From Euphorbia lathyris (Eukaryota > Streptophyta > Magnoliopsida > Malpighiales > Euphorbiaceae), in NCBI RefSeq assembly GCF_963576675.1, contig NC_088910.1, positions 23,748,531 to 23,812,530 on the forward strand: DNA of 64,000 nucleotides, given 5' to 3'. This document shows, in pieces, positions 1 to 11,814 of the stretch. Below the pieces are notes generated by a model. It searched no databases and had not been told where the DNA came from. It was given only the letters and a program-made list of their open reading frames with translations. The translations under genes were made by a program, and so were the position numbers. How positions within the stretch are numbered: the first letter of the stretch is position 1; each line of letters opens with the position of its first letter.

Positions 1-383
1 CCAAAGTAGAAGTACTTTGTCTGGAAGTTGTTTTTGCTCAGCTGCTGTCTTGTACTCTTTGTCGATACAACTCAGCAGCTTCGTTCCGAAGTTGTTTAAC
101 GAAGGTCTTCTCGATCCTTCTTTCGCTGAGCTGCGTTTTATACACAACGACAACGTTTTGCACACGCGGGGCGAGTGATCTTGATCTGTTTGACTTGGGC
201 TTTGACTTCCGTATTGGGCTTTAAGACTTTTAGTCTTTATGTATTATAAACAATTTAACTCAATATTGAACAAACACATTAGTGTAATAAATCAAAGCAT
301 TTAAACTTAGTGTGTTTAGAATATATTTAATTTTACTTAAATAATTTTGTCAAATCAAAATCATGTGGAAAGGTGTTTCAACA
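1..383 (-). repeat. copia 3' LTR, partial (runs off window)
   Basis: On the minus strand the LTR opens with TGTTGAAAC at 383, directly after a purine-rich tract. The rest lies beyond position 1. It shares no overlap with the surviving end piece of the 5' LTR, so LTR divergence cannot be measured here. Confidence 0.75.
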
Positions 384-400
384 AACTCCCCCATTTTGAT
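384..400 (-). other. polypurine tract of the copia element
   Basis: Minus-strand CAAAATGGGGGAGTT directly abuts the TG of the 3' LTR. This is the usual place and composition of the plus-strand primer in copia elements. Confidence 0.8.
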
Positions 401-972
401 GTTGGCAAAACTATTCAGCGAAGAACTCAGTGTTGAGCTCCCCCATGATAGTTGTCCTAATATTAGTTAGCAGACTCCCCCGTCAGGGTTGAGCTACTAA
501 CTTAGTTTTACTCTAAACATTTTAAGGTTTAATCGAGTAAGTCTAAGGTCAGTTTTCAGATATAGGTCAGCTCATGGAACATATTCTATTTTACTCAGTG
601 TTAAGCGGAAGATTTAACATTCAGAGAGCGCTGAGTATTTTTTTGTTCAATGGGTCTTATGAGACAATGTTTAATAAACATATAAGATAATGTCAAACAT
701 TTTATCAGCATAGCATACAATCAACAAGGATTATAAACAGTAAACACAGTTGATGTATTTGAAGATACATAATAACATAATACTCAGCATCATATAAAAT
801 AACTCAAGTTTGGATAAAAGATGCAAGTATTGTATTGAAATAAAGTAGTCAGCATATACAGCAAAAAGATAAGCAAAAAGAAACATAGAAACTACAAAGT
901 AAAGAACAAGACTGAGTTAGCCTATTTCTATTTCTTCTTCTTATGCTTAGACTGACTACTTCTAGCAACCTC
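401..972. other. non-coding spacer between extra ORF and 3' LTR (copia)
   Basis: No coding frame is supported. The stretch is AT-rich and dense in the words CTCAG, TCAGC and GTCAG, which also mark the rest of this element. Confidence 0.6.
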
Positions 973-3357
973 CTACTGAGTTCTAGCTTGTTCTTTCTCC
1001 CCCGTTTTGTCAGCATCGGGAGGAGGAGGAATTCTAAAGGAGTTGGTTAAGGCCGCGTTGGTCAGTAAGGCGGACAACTCCTTAAGCTTGTCAGCACTTT
1101 CATTGATGCCGTCGAAGACAGCAACGCCATCATCCAAGACCTCTTTAGGTATACTGAGTTCAGCTGCGCTGAGCATGCTTAGTATGTAGGCTTGAGACTT
1201 ACCCACCCAGGTAATTGTATCTGACACTGCAACAAAAACTTGATGAAATGTCTTCAGCAAGGCTGAGTCATAATATTAACGCTGGATATTGTAGTGACGC
1301 ACATGGGTGAAAGTCTTTTGGGTAGTGACCGGTATCTCATTCTGCTTCATTTGGTCAGTGTCCATCTCTTGCTTATTCAAGTTCAGCAAACGAACGGCTT
1401 CACTAATTTGCTCCACCGAGCATTGAGAGTAGGAGGCCAGCTGATGGTTGGTCTTGTTTTGCTCAGTGTGAAGCTGGGCAAAGAGCATCTTAACTTTAGC
1501 AGAAGTTGCATATTGAGTGTTCGCAGCTGACAAGGTCTGGAATTGTCCCTGAAGAGTGTTGAGATGTTGAACCGTTGTCAGTTGGAGCTCAGCCAGCTTC
1601 GTTATTGAGTCCTGCTTGGGCTGTTGTGATTGAATTGAGATTATAACACTTAGCAGATCCTTCAGTCCTTTAACTTCATTTAAAAGCTGAGTGACTTGGG
1701 ACAGCTGAGTTGACTCATTGTTGGTAGACCCAGCAGTAGGTTCAGCATTTTGATGAAGATTTTTGATTAATGACTGCACCGAGTTGATGATTTGTCTACC
1801 AGACTCGGTGGCATGCAGATAGCTGAGTGATCCTTCATCAGGTTGCCTAGTTTCCTCAGTGTGACCAGTGGATGGAGGAGGCGGATTTTTCTCAGTGACG
1901 ACATGGTCAGTGACTGGAAAGGGGTTTTCAATCTGCACTTGGTTTTCTTATAGAGATGATTGATCGGCAGGAAGGATTGTTGGTGTAGAAGTAAGCTGAA
2001 TGGGTTCAGTGCTGACAGGGGTAGGAGTTTCCTGAGTCAGCACAGTGCTTGGAGCAGCAGCATTAGCGAGAACTTGCTCGGTTTGGCTTGTAGGGTTGGC
2101 AGAAGCATTCAAGTCGGCTTGTTCATGTAGTGAAGAAACAGAGGCTTGCTTTTCAAGAGAAGCGGGCAGAGAAGAAGAAGTTTGTTTGCTGAATTTTTTT
2201 AGCTTAAGTGTAGAAGGGTCTTTGGTCGGCTTCTGGATAGGAAGGTCAATGACAGTTGTCTGACTTGCCTTTACTAGTCTTCTTCTTTGAGGAGGTGTAG
2301 TGTCAGCTAGGATAGACTCTACTGAGTGAGGAGGAGAAGTTTATTCTTGATCAGCATTGAGCTGGTCAGTTTGTTCTTGTTCTTCATCTGCAGCCAACTC
2401 AGTATTAGTTGGGTCAGCAGTTTCCTCTTCACTGGAAGTCTCCTCAGTGTCATCCTGACCACTTTCTTCTTCCTCCTGTTGATCATTCCCTTCATCTTCT
2501 GCTAGCTCTTCTTCAAGCTGTGTGATGAACTGATCATCCAGTTGCACATCGTCTTCTTGATGCTCAGCTTCAGTTCCCTGACATTGTGTGAAGTGAGAAT
2601 CACCAGGAACAATGAAGTTAGTGGGGATAGCATCAATAGGGGTCAGCTCTGAAGACTTCTTCTTCTTCAGAGGTTGCTCATCAGCATCCATTCTTTCTTC
2701 TGTATCAGGCTCATCTTGCCTGCTTCTCTTCTCAGCTGACTTAGGTCTCTCCTGACCTTTTTGAGCAATTGACTTCAGCTTCTTAGCCGGAGACTCAGCA
2801 TCTTTTGAAGGAGTCCCAACAGCTTTCCTTTTGCGGGCAGCTGTAGCCTTTGTTGTTTTGCCCTTCTTTGGGACAGTCTCCTTAGCAGGCTGATCAGCAC
2901 CTTTGGCTTTCTTAATCGGTTGGTCAAACTTCAAGGCACGCAGCGCAGCAGCTGTGATCTCAGAGCCTTGGGCCTTAGTTTCCTCGGATAGGTCAATCTA
3001 ATGGTCTATGAGGATTCTAGTAATGAGTGAGCCCAGCCTTAGAGTTCCAGTGCTCCTTTGGAAGCCGACAATTAAGAATACTGACATGTTGATGGGCTTG
3101 TAGGTCAGCATATGCCATATGAAGCATTGCTCAAAGTTTGTTGCTGAGCTGGTGCAATTTATCTTTGGGAAGACATAATTGGTCAGCAGGTAGTGTGCCA
3201 TCTTTTGGTGCTGGCCCATTGAGGAACTGGAGATTTCTCCAGAATGGCCAGCGGGCTTACAGAAGGTGGCAGAGTACCCAGTTCCTTCATGATCACCAGT
3301 CCTCCTCAGTTTTGTTCCTTCATTCTTCAGTTTCAGCAAGTTGGCAAGGTAGGTAGG
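973..3357 (-). pseudogene. copia extra ORF (env position), C-terminal part with four in-frame stops
   Basis: One reading frame runs the whole length, broken by in-frame stops near 2998, 2341, 1950 and 1276 but by no frameshift. It continues, in frame, the piece at 12756-13177 once element C and one target duplication are discounted; the combined frame is about 934 codons. From the N-terminal side this part shows the end of a conserved domain (LKLKNEGTKLRRTGDHEG), a Lys-rich nuclear-signal-like block (KKAKGADQPAKETVPKKGK), an acidic Glu/Asp block near 2400-2600, then Gln/Ser-rich helical sequence with coiled-coil character near 1300-1900. No signal peptide or membrane segment is visible, so calling it an envelope is not supported. 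The function is unknown. Confidence 0.75.
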
Positions 3358-4302
3358 TGATGCGGATTCCGGAGAATCCTCACTAAGGGATAAGTGTACC
3401 CCATCGTTATCAAGTAATAAATTTCTGGTTTACGTCCAGGTTATCGTCCACAGGATTTATTTCTGCAAGTATCAAGCTACTCGGTCTCGAATGTTATCTA
3501 GGCTTAGGGGGTTTTGAGTTTGGTTTGTTAAATTAATCTACTCCTAGGTTGAATTGTGCTAATCCTAGCTAAATTATCTAATTCTAACTAAGTTATCTAA
3601 TTCTAGCTAAGTTATTCTAAGTCTAACTAAATTACTCTACCCCTAATTGATCTTTCATTAATGAAACTATTCGAAGGAACATGGTATGAACGGTAATAAT
3701 AAAGATAGATTATCAAGTCTATTGAATAAAGACCTAATCTAAGTCACTTGTATTCAAGGCGATTAACCCTACTTACCCTCCTGAGGTTCCTAGCGCGTGA
3801 TTCCCTAAGGCCGAAACTAGGTCTAAGGCTCAGTAAATTGGCGCTTAATCAACTAAGAGGTTGTCAATCTCCTAGGCTCTGACTAGGTCAGATTCAGCTC
3901 GCAATATGTGCCTACTAGATTTTGGGGCTTTTGAATGAGTTAAACCAATTGAATAAAGCGTAAGACACGAATTAGACAATAAACATAGAACAAAACAAGA
4001 GCTAAATTATTATTAAAGGCGAGATGATTGTCACAAGATACAATAAGACAAGTTCGGCAACTGTGTCAAAGAGTACAAACATAGAAAGATGAAAGAAGAT
4101 ACAAAAATCCTTTTCAGGGAACCTGTTTACTCTGCAGCCGACGACTTGATCTTAAGGACGAACCTTAGTAATTCCTCGGTAGAAAGCTTTGAAGGAGCTT
4201 CAATGGAGTTTGAGGAAGATGGAGAAAATGGAGAGAAATTACAAGGGGAAAGCTAAAACAATTTACAAAAACGAAAGATATTGAATTACAATTGAAAAAC
4301 CC

Positions 4303-4310
4303 TATTTATA
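4303..4310 (-). promoter_or_regulatory. TATA box of element C LTR
   Basis: Minus-strand TATAAATA at the position equivalent to the TATA boxes of B (24076 and 45998) and S (59913-59920), about 75-300 bp downstream of the GC palindrome array. Confidence 0.7.
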
Positions 4311-4404
4311 GATGCGTCTCGGGCCTCGTTTTGACCTATTTTCGTGTCCTAGTGGGGCCGAGCATGGCTTCGTGGGGGCGGAATTGGTCTTTTTGACCAA
4401 TTCC

Positions 4405-4600
4405 CGCAGGGCTGCTCGCCGAGCAGGAAAGGCTGCTCGGCGAGCAGGGCTGCTCGCCGAGCAGGAAAGGCTGCTCGGCGAGCAGGGCTGCTCGCCCCGA
4501 GCAGCCCCCTGCTCGCCGAGCAGGCGCCTGGTGGCCTGCTTGGCGAGCAGAAATGGCCCGTGGGGCCCTGCTCGCCGAGCGTTTTCACTCGAAGCGCGCT
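4405..4600. repeat. GC palindrome array CTGCTCG(C/G)CGAGCAG in C LTR
   Basis: At least seven copies of the 15-bp near-perfect palindrome CTGCTCGCCGAGCAG or its complement-centred form lie back to back with short spacers. Copy number is higher here than in B (about three or four) or S (about three), so the array expands and contracts. It lies in U3, upstream of the TATA box. Confidence 0.85.
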
Positions 4601-4983
4601 CGATCCAAGCTCGATGAGTTCTGCGACCTTTTTCGTCCGACTTCACACCTGCACACGCATAAAAACTCCGGAAAACATTAGTCCAAAAGCCAAATTGATC
4701 CGTCAATCGCTTATTTTGAGCAAACGCTTCGTTTGGTGCGACTTTTGACGGACCAATTAGCTTCAAAAGATAACGGAATTCTAATACGCATGCTATTTCG
4801 GCCGTATTTGCCTAAATTGATTACAAAACGAGCCTAAACGACGAAAAGTAAATAGAATGTTCTCAATTCCTAACTAACTCACACAAAGGCATTTAAATGC
4901 GAGAATTGCTCGCTTATTAGCCAAATAACCCTAAAAACCGTCCTAAAACCGTACCCAAAGATAGAGGTTTTTGACCCCTATCA

Positions 4984-6547
4984 AACCTCCTCGCACTTAA
5001 AACTTTACTTGTCCCCAAGTAAACTAAAACACTAAACCCGCCATCACAAGCAAGCTAGAAAACTTCCCAGTTTGACTAGGTGCTTGACATAATTTCGAGC
5101 ATCTGTAATTACATGCATTCGGAAGTACAAAGTAGAGACACGATATCCAAAAGCCGCATTTCAATTATCATAGGTCATAGTTTTAAGCAAATGGACACAT
5201 GTTCAATTAAACGAGTTTAAGGGGATCGCTAAGTAAAACACCTCACCATAGGTAGTTCACTCATTCACACAATTTTGGTGGCTAAAGTGTTTACTCTCGG
5301 CTTATGTTCTTGCTTAGGATTACATTGATTTTGCACGTTCATCCGAGTTCCTCTATTATGCTACATGACTCCGATGATATCAAAAACAGCCTCTAATTGG
5401 GGTTGTAATGTGGTTAGAGGGTTAAAGGTACAACAAGGGTTAAAAGTTCTAGCGCTACAAAAAACAAAGTTAAAATGGCTTTAGCAAATATGAAGTGACC
5501 GAGCTTTTTATTCATCCCTTATTTTTTCTTTTGGGATTTTTTCTTGAGACGTTTTTGATTTTTAGGAACTGGGGAATGAAGTTTTGTTTTTTCCCTTTTG
5601 TTCGTCTCTTTTCTTTTCTTTTTTCTGTTTTCTCTCCCTTTTTTTTCTTTTTGGGATAGTGATGCTCATTCACTTCTTAGCCTTTTGGCTTGCTACTGTG
5701 ATGCCATAAACAAAGATAAAGCGCTAGAGAAAAACAAAGGCTCAATTCGAGCTTTGCAAAAACAAAGGTTAAGTAGCGAACCAAGTTGTGGTTCGCAAAA
5801 ACGGGTCAGAATGAAAGGAAAATCTACAAACTACAAAAATGTCGGCTCAAAGGGGCTTCCTAAAGTGAATGAAAAAGAAAAAATAAGGTAAAGAAAAGGT
5901 TAATTCTAATGAGGCTGATTCATCGTTTATCATCTCAAATCATTGCATGTAGGTTCAACACAGTATTAGGTGCAAAATCTGTAATCTTCCACAAGTCAAA
6001 GCATTCACACAAAAATGTCAAGAAAAAGAGCTTTTTGATGTTCGCTCTTAGGCTCAAATTCAGCTCACAATTCTTTGGGTTTCAATTTTGTGTTTACTAG
6101 TTTTCCCCAAACTCAAGTTTAATATCACATGCCTTCAATTCTTAAGTTATCTACCTAAGTAATGATTTTAGCATTTCTTCAAAAGTAGGGTCTAAATGCA
6201 AACTGTAGCTCATGCTTTTACAGATACAAGGGTTGTGTCCTACACCTAAACTAGTTGTCATGCAATTTTAGATTCGGTTTTCAGCCCTCAAAGACAAATA
6301 ACGAAGTTTAGATTCGAAGGAGGTTCACGGTTTTAGGTCCTAAACATGCAAAAAACATAAATAAAGCAAAAATAAAATGCCAAAACGCAAACCTAAACTA
6401 GACACGACGCAACAAAAATTTAAAATTTATACAATTTTTGTAAGTTTGTCTACCCCTCCTCCTCACACTAAAAGTATGCAATAAGTTCCAACATTGCATC
6501 ATAAATCATGAAGTACGAGTGTAAAAAGTTAGGGTGGAGAAGACAAC
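4984..6547 (-). other. element C 3' untranslated region (left arm)
   Basis: Gene-free sequence between ORF1 and the LTR, starting on the LTR side with the polypurine tract (minus AAGTGCGAGGAGGTT, 4984-4998). Much of it matches element B at 43800-45373. Short open frames here are not supported; they recur only because the UTR itself is repeated. Confidence 0.75.
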
Positions 6548-7741
6548 TTACTGATCGGCCGGGGGGTATGGCCAAGGCATGTTGTAGCGCTCGCAGTAGT
6601 CGGCCGCTACGTATTCAAGACCCGAAAGCCTTCGGTCCATATTCTGCTCAAAGTTGGTGAACCGTTGGTCCATCTGTTGAACAGTGTTAAAGGTCCGTAG
6701 GTTCAGATCCCGCATTTCTGCCATCATGGTGTTGATGGCTTGGAACTGGGCCTCCGTCCCCGACGCTTGGTGTTCCCTTTGGTCTCCTGCCGTCGCAGGT
6801 TCTTCTTCCTCAGGTTCTTCATCCCTTCCTTGTTGTGGAACTCGTGCTCTTTTTCTTCCTCCTCCGCTGGAGCTTGCTCCTCCAGTTGGGTTCCTGTTTA
6901 AAACTTCTTGAAAAGTAGATTTCCCCAAAAACTTGGAGTTTAGCAGAGTAGGATAAATAGCAATTTCGGGATTATCTAAATTCTTGAATTGGCTCTCAAG
7001 TAGGTTGGTAACTAGGTGTCCAAGACCTAGGGAACCACGTTTTCTACTTGTTTGGCTTGAGAAGCCTTCAAATATGGCCTTGATATTGTCCACGGGTTTA
7101 TGGTTGGCCACACACCATAATATGAGCAATTCCGTCTTTGAGACTTTATTGCTCTCATTTTTGCCCAATAAGTTGTGGGCCACAAATTTGTGGACAAGAT
7201 TGAGAAGTGGGTCTAGGAGAGCGATTGGGCTAGCAGTCTGGGAGTTAAAGTCTGATATGCCTGTGAGTTGTTCCCAAGCTATATCTTTTGTTATAGGCTT
7301 CTCAAAGTCTGAGATCGCCCCTGGGTGATTATAAACTCCCATTAGGGCTGCTAGCGTGGTAGCATCAAGGCGGTAAGGTTTACCGTTCAGCCTAAAGGAA
7401 TGCTTCCCACCGCCCAAGGGTAGCTCCTTTTTCCAAGTGGTCAAGAATTCTATGGTGAAATTGTGATAAACCGGAGTCTGTGTTGTGGCTAGCCTATACC
7501 AGCCGTGGAATTTGAGGATTTCATTGAAATCCTTCTTTAAGCCTAGACTCGATAAATAGGTTTGATCGACAACTACATGTGTAGCAAGGTCTTGCTTGGA
7601 AAACCTATCATACAAAAGTCCCTCACGTTCATCAATAAGGCCAAAGGGTGGATCATACTTAGCTTGGAGGCTCTCGTCGAACTCGACCTCTGATTCGGCT
7701 TCGTTCTCGACGACGATCTTAGCTTTTCCTTTCCGACCCAT
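6548..7741 (-). CDS. Athila ORF1-like protein, intact (left arm of C)
   Basis: The predicted protein has about 397 residues starting at MGRKGKAK. This start lies just after a good splice acceptor, so the longer upstream open frame (from 7846) is probably intron. It belongs to the family of Athila-type ORF1 proteins found between pol and the 3' LTR; the match rests on conserved stretches such as FHGWYRLATTQTPVYHNF, WEQLTGISDF and KVSKTELLILWC, shared with the D copy at 57398-58597. A Lys/Arg cluster (GRKRARVP) at about residue 300 resembles a nuclear signal, followed by a Glu-rich stretch and a C-terminal helix with coiled-coil character (about 345-380). No membrane segment or signal peptide is seen. 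The biochemical function of the family is not established. It is the only undamaged long frame in the Athila copies here. Confidence 0.8.
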   Translation of the reverse strand: MGRKGKAKIVVENEAESEVEFDESLQAKYDPPFGLIDEREGLLYDRFSKQDLATHVVVDQTYLSSLGLKKDFNEILKFHGWYRLATTQTPVYHNFTIEFLTTWKKELPLGGGKHSFRLNGKPYRLDATTLAALMGVYNHPGAISDFEKPITKDIAWEQLTGISDFNSQTASPIALLDPLLNLVHKFVAHNLLGKNESNKVSKTELLILWCVANHKPVDNIKAIFEGFSSQTSRKRGSLGLGHLVTNLLESQFKNLDNPEIAIYPTLLNSKFLGKSTFQEVLNRNPTGGASSSGGGRKRARVPQQGRDEEPEEEEPATAGDQREHQASGTEAQFQAINTMMAEMRDLNLRTFNTVQQMDQRFTNFEQNMDRRLSGLEYVAADYCERYNMPWPYPPADQ

Positions 7742-7746
7742 ATTTC

Positions 7747-8275
7747 CTGAGGAATAGACCAAAAATGGAAGAGTTAGAAAATATTTACAAGTTTCAACAT
7801 AAACCCCCAATAAACCATTCATAGGCACAACCATAGCTTTAGGCACTTAGGGACTAAATCATACGTATTTGGTCCCTAAGTGTTTTACCCGAAATTCACA
7901 AAATTCATGCAAAATTGAAGATACCCAATGACTAAAACATAAAAAGAATGCAATTTACAACCTTTTTGACAAGTTTCTAACTATAAATTGAATAGTTGAA
8001 CTTTGAGCTAAAATGGGGGTTTTGCCCAAATTGAGCAATTTCTCCAAACATTCACAAATTGAGAATAGAAATCACACCCAAACTATAGATTAATCATTAT
8101 GTTAACATAAATTGCAAGGAAATCAAGAATTTAGAAGCAAACAAGACATTAGTTTGAGAAAAGAGAAAAGAAAATCCAAAACTTAGGTTTTTCTCAAACC
8201 TCAAAAATTATCACCCTAAGCTAAAATCTAAACCTATAAACATGTTAGAAATCAAAAATAGGTAAAGATTCATAC
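7747..8275 (-). other. predicted intron in ORF1 leader (left arm of C)
   Basis: Mirror image of the right-arm intron at 8524-9052: minus-strand donor AAG/GTATGA and acceptor TTCCTCAG/G, six bases before the ORF1 ATG. The 529-bp interval is AT-rich, as plant introns are. Confidence 0.55.
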
Positions 8276-8387
8276 CTTAAATCTTGAATTCGGGTTAGAA
8301 TGAAGAATTTGGGGGGTTAGGTTTTGAAGAAACAAAAGAGAAGGAGAAGAGAAGAATGAAGAAAATGTGATAAAAAGAAAAGAAAGA

Positions 8388-8411
8388 AGAGAGAAGGGAA
8401 GAAGAAGGTGG
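8388..8411. other. centre of the giant palindrome
   Basis: This 24-bp purine-rich spacer separates the two 3.85-kb inverted arms. Paired coordinates sum to 16799 over most of the arms (for example ORF1 ATG 7741 with 9058). Confidence 0.9.
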
Positions 8412-8523
8412 TCTTTCTTTTCTTTTTATCACATTTTCTTCATTCTTCTCTTCTCCTTCTCTTTTGTTTCTTCAAAACCTAACCCCCCAAATTCTTCATT
8501 CTAACCCGAATTCAAGATTTAAG

Positions 8524-9052
8524 GTATGAATCTTTACCTATTTTTGATTTCTAACATGTTTATAGGTTTAGATTTTAGCTTAGGGTGATAATTTTTGAGG
8601 TTTGAGAAAAACCTAAGTTTTGGATTTTCTTTTCTCTTTTCTCAAACTAATGTCTTGTTTGCTTCTAAATTCTTGATTTCCTTGCAATTTATGTTAACAT
8701 AATGATTAATCTATAGTTTGGGTGTGATTTCTATTCTCAATTTGTGAATGTTTGGAGAAATTGCTCAATTTGGGCAAAACCCCCATTTTAGCTCAAAGTT
8801 CAACTATTCAATTTATAGTTAGAAACTTGTCAAAAAGGTTGTAAATTGCATTCTTTTTATGTTTTAGTCATTGGGTATCTTCAATTTTGCATGAATTTTG
8901 TGAATTTCGGGTAAAACACTTAGGGACCAAATACGTATGATTTAGTCCCTAAGTGCCTAAAGCTATGGTTGTGCCTATGAATGGTTTATTGGGGGTTTAT
9001 GTTGAAACTTGTAAATATTTTCTAACTCTTCCATTTTTGGTCTATTCCTCAG
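8524..9052 (+). other. predicted intron in ORF1 leader (right arm of C)
   Basis: The donor is AAG/GTATGAATC at 8523/8524 and the acceptor CTATTCCTCAG/G at 9052/9053. The acceptor is preceded by a T-rich stretch, and the ORF1 ATG follows at 9058. A pyrimidine-rich leader exon (8412-8523) precedes it. Spliced env-position transcripts are known in some plant gypsy elements, which supports the reading but does not prove it. Confidence 0.55.
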
Positions 9053-9057
9053 GAAAT

Positions 9058-10251
9058 ATGGGTCGGAAAGGAAAAGCTAAGATCGTCGTCGAGAACGAAG
9101 CCGAATCAGAGGTCGAGTTCGACGAGAGCCTCCAAGCTAAGTATGATCCACCCTTTGGCCTTATTGATGAACGTGAGGGACTTTTGTATGATAGGTTTTC
9201 CAAGCAAGACCTTGCTACACATGTAGTTGTCGATCAAACCTATTTATCGAGTCTAGGCTTAAAGAAGGATTTCAATGAAATCCTCAAATTCCACGGCTGG
9301 TATAGGCTAGCCACAACACAGACTCCGGTTTATCACAATTTCACCATAGAATTCTTGACCACTTGGAAAAAGGAGCTACCCTTGGGCGGTGGGAAGCATT
9401 CCTTTAGGCTGAACGGTAAACCTTACCGCCTTGATGCTACCACGCTAGCAGCCCTAATGGGAGTTTATAATCACCCAGGGGCGATCTCAGACTTTGAGAA
9501 GCCTATAACAAAAGATATAGCTTGGGAACAACTCACAGGCATATCAGACTTTAACTCCCAGACTGCTAGCCCAATCGCTCTCCTAGACCCACTTCTCAAT
9601 CTTGTCCACAAATTTGTGGCCCACAACTTATTGGGCAAAAATGAGAGCAATAAAGTCTCAAAGACGGAATTGCTCATATTATGGTGTGTGGCCAACCACA
9701 AACCCGTGGACAATATCAAGGCCATATTTGAAGGCTTCTCAAGCCAAACAAGTAGAAAACGTGGTTCCCTAGGTCTTGGACACCTAGTTACCAACCTACT
9801 TGAGAGCCAATTCAAGAATTTAGATAATCCCGAAATTGCTATTTATCCTACTCTGCTAAACTCCAAGTTTTTGGGGAAATCTACTTTTCAAGAAGTTTTA
9901 AACAGGAACCCAACTGGAGGAGCAAGCTCCAGCGGAGGAGGAAGAAAAAGAGCACGAGTTCCACAACAAAGAAGGGATGAAGAACCTGAGGAAGAAGAAC
10001 CTGCGATGGCAGGAGACCAAAGGGAACACCAAGCGTCGGGGACGGAGGCCCAGTTCTAAGCCATCAACACCATGATGGCAGAAATGCGGGATCTGAACCT
10101 ACGGACCTTTAACACTGTTCAACAGATGGACCAACGGTTCACCAACTTTGAGCAAAATATGGACCGAAGGCTTTCGGGTCTTGAATACGTAGCGGCCGAC
10201 TACTGCGAGCGCTACAACATGCCTTGGCCATACCCCCCGGCCGATCAGTAA
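9058..10251 (+). pseudogene. Athila ORF1-like protein, broken copy (right arm of C)
   Basis: Mirror copy of the intact left-arm ORF1. Translation stops at the TAA at 10057-10059, where the left arm has a Gln codon (CAA); the rest of the frame stays open to 10251. Two other coding differences are seen, Gly to Arg and Thr to Met. If the left arm is ancestral, all three are C-to-T or G-to-A changes. The truncated product would lose the C-terminal coiled-coil-like tail. Confidence 0.85.
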
Positions 10252-11814
10252 GTTGCCTTCTCCACCCTAACTTTTTACACTCGTACTTCATGATTTATGA
10301 TGCAATGTTGGAACTTATTGCATACTTTTAGTGTGAGGAGGAGGGGTAGACAAACTTACAAAAATTGTATAAATTTTAAATTTTTGTTGCGTCGTGTCTA
10401 GTTTATGTTTGCGTTTTGGCGTTTTATTTTTGCTTTATTTATGTTTTTTGCATGTTTAGGACCTAAAACCGTGAACCTCCTTCGAATCTAAACTTCGTTA
10501 TTTGTCTTTGAGGGCTGAAAACTGAATCTAAAATTGCATGACAACTAGTTTAGGTGTAGGACACAACCCTTGTATCTGTAAAAGCATGAGCTACAGTTTG
10601 CATTTAGACCCTACTTTTGAAGAAATGCTAAAATCATTACTTAGGTAGATAACTTAAGAATTGAAGGCATGTGATATTAAACTTGAGTTTGGGGAAAACT
10701 AGTAAACACAAAATTGAAACCCAAAGAATTGTGAGCTGAATTTGAGCCTAAGAGCGAACATCAAAAAGCTCTTTTTCTTGACATTTTTGTGTGAATGCTT
10801 TGACTTGTGGAAGATTACAGATTTTGCACCTAATACTGTGTTGAACCTACATGCAATGATTTGAGATGATAAACGATGAATCAGCCTCATTAGAATTAAC
10901 CTTTTCTTTACCTTATTTTTTCTTTTTCATTCACTCTAGGAAGCCCCTTTGAGCCAACATTTTTGTAGTTTGTAGATTTTCCTTTCATTCTGACCCGTTT
11001 TTGCGAACCACAACTTGGTTCGCTACTTAACCTTTGTTTTTGCAAAGCTCGAATTGAGCCTTTGTTTTTATCTAGCGCTTTATCTTTGTTTATGGCATTA
11101 CAATAGCAAGCCAAAAGGCTAAGAAGTGAATGAGCATCACTATCCCAAAAAGAAAAAAAAGGGAGAGAAAAACAGAAAAAAGAAAAGAAAAGAGACGAAC
11201 AAAAGGGAAAACAAAACTTCATTCCCCAGTTCCTAAAAATAAAAAACGTCTCAAGAAAACATCCCAAAAGAAAAAATAAGGGATGAATAAAAAGCTCGGT
11301 CACTTCATATTTGCTAAAGCCATTTTAACTTTGTTTTTTGTAGCGCTAGAAATTTTAACCCTTGTTGTACCTTTAACCCTCTAACCACATTACAACCCCA
11401 ATTAGAGGCTGTTTTTGATATCATCGGAGTCATGTAGCATAGTAGAGAAACTCGGATGAACGTGCAAAATCAATGTAATCCTAAGCAAGAATATAAGCCG
11501 AGAGTAAACACTTTAGCCACCAAAATTGTGTGAATGAGTGAACTACCTATGGTGAGGTGTTTTACTTAGCGATCCCCTTAAACTCGTTTAATTGAACATG
11601 TGTCCATTTGCTTAAAACTATGACCTATGATAATTGAAATGCGGCTTTTGGATATCGTGTCTCTACTTTGTACTTCCGAATGCATGTAATTACAGATGCT
11701 CGAAATTATGTCAAGCACCTAGTCAAACTGGGAAGTTTTCTAGCTTGCTTGTGATGGCGGGTTTAGTTTTTTAGTTTACTTGGGGACAAGTAAAGTTTTA
11801 AGTGCGAGGAGGTT
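10252..11814 (+). other. element C 3' untranslated region (right arm)
   Basis: Gene-free mirror copy of 4984-6547, ending in the polypurine tract AAGTGCGAGGAGGTT before the LTR start at 11815. It differs from the left arm by scattered substitutions and small indels. Confidence 0.75.

Larger units (their letters stand above)
3358..4983 (-). repeat. element C complete LTR (3' LTR)
   Basis: A 1626-bp LTR in minus orientation, homologous along its length to S (58967-60554) and to both LTRs of element B. It carries a TATA box (4303-4310), a hairpin (4380-4404) and a GC-rich palindrome array (about 4405-4600). The terminal stem has one G-to-A change, so one arm reads GATAGAGGT. Confidence 0.92.

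Noticed and set aside
973..3357. True viral envelope protein in the copia element
   Set aside because: No signal peptide, membrane segment or cleavage site is visible; only its position resembles env.
4302..4766. Arg/Ala-rich frames in B/C/S LTRs (also 12032-12609, 23688-24100, 45591-45977, 59946-60319)
   Set aside because: They follow the CTGCTCG palindrome array and flanking U3 sequence; they differ between LTR copies by array length and cross the promoter.
5598..6100. Small frames in the B/C UTR, including a hydrophobic Phe-rich one
   Set aside because: Poly-T-rich UTR translations; length and frame change between arms of C and element B.
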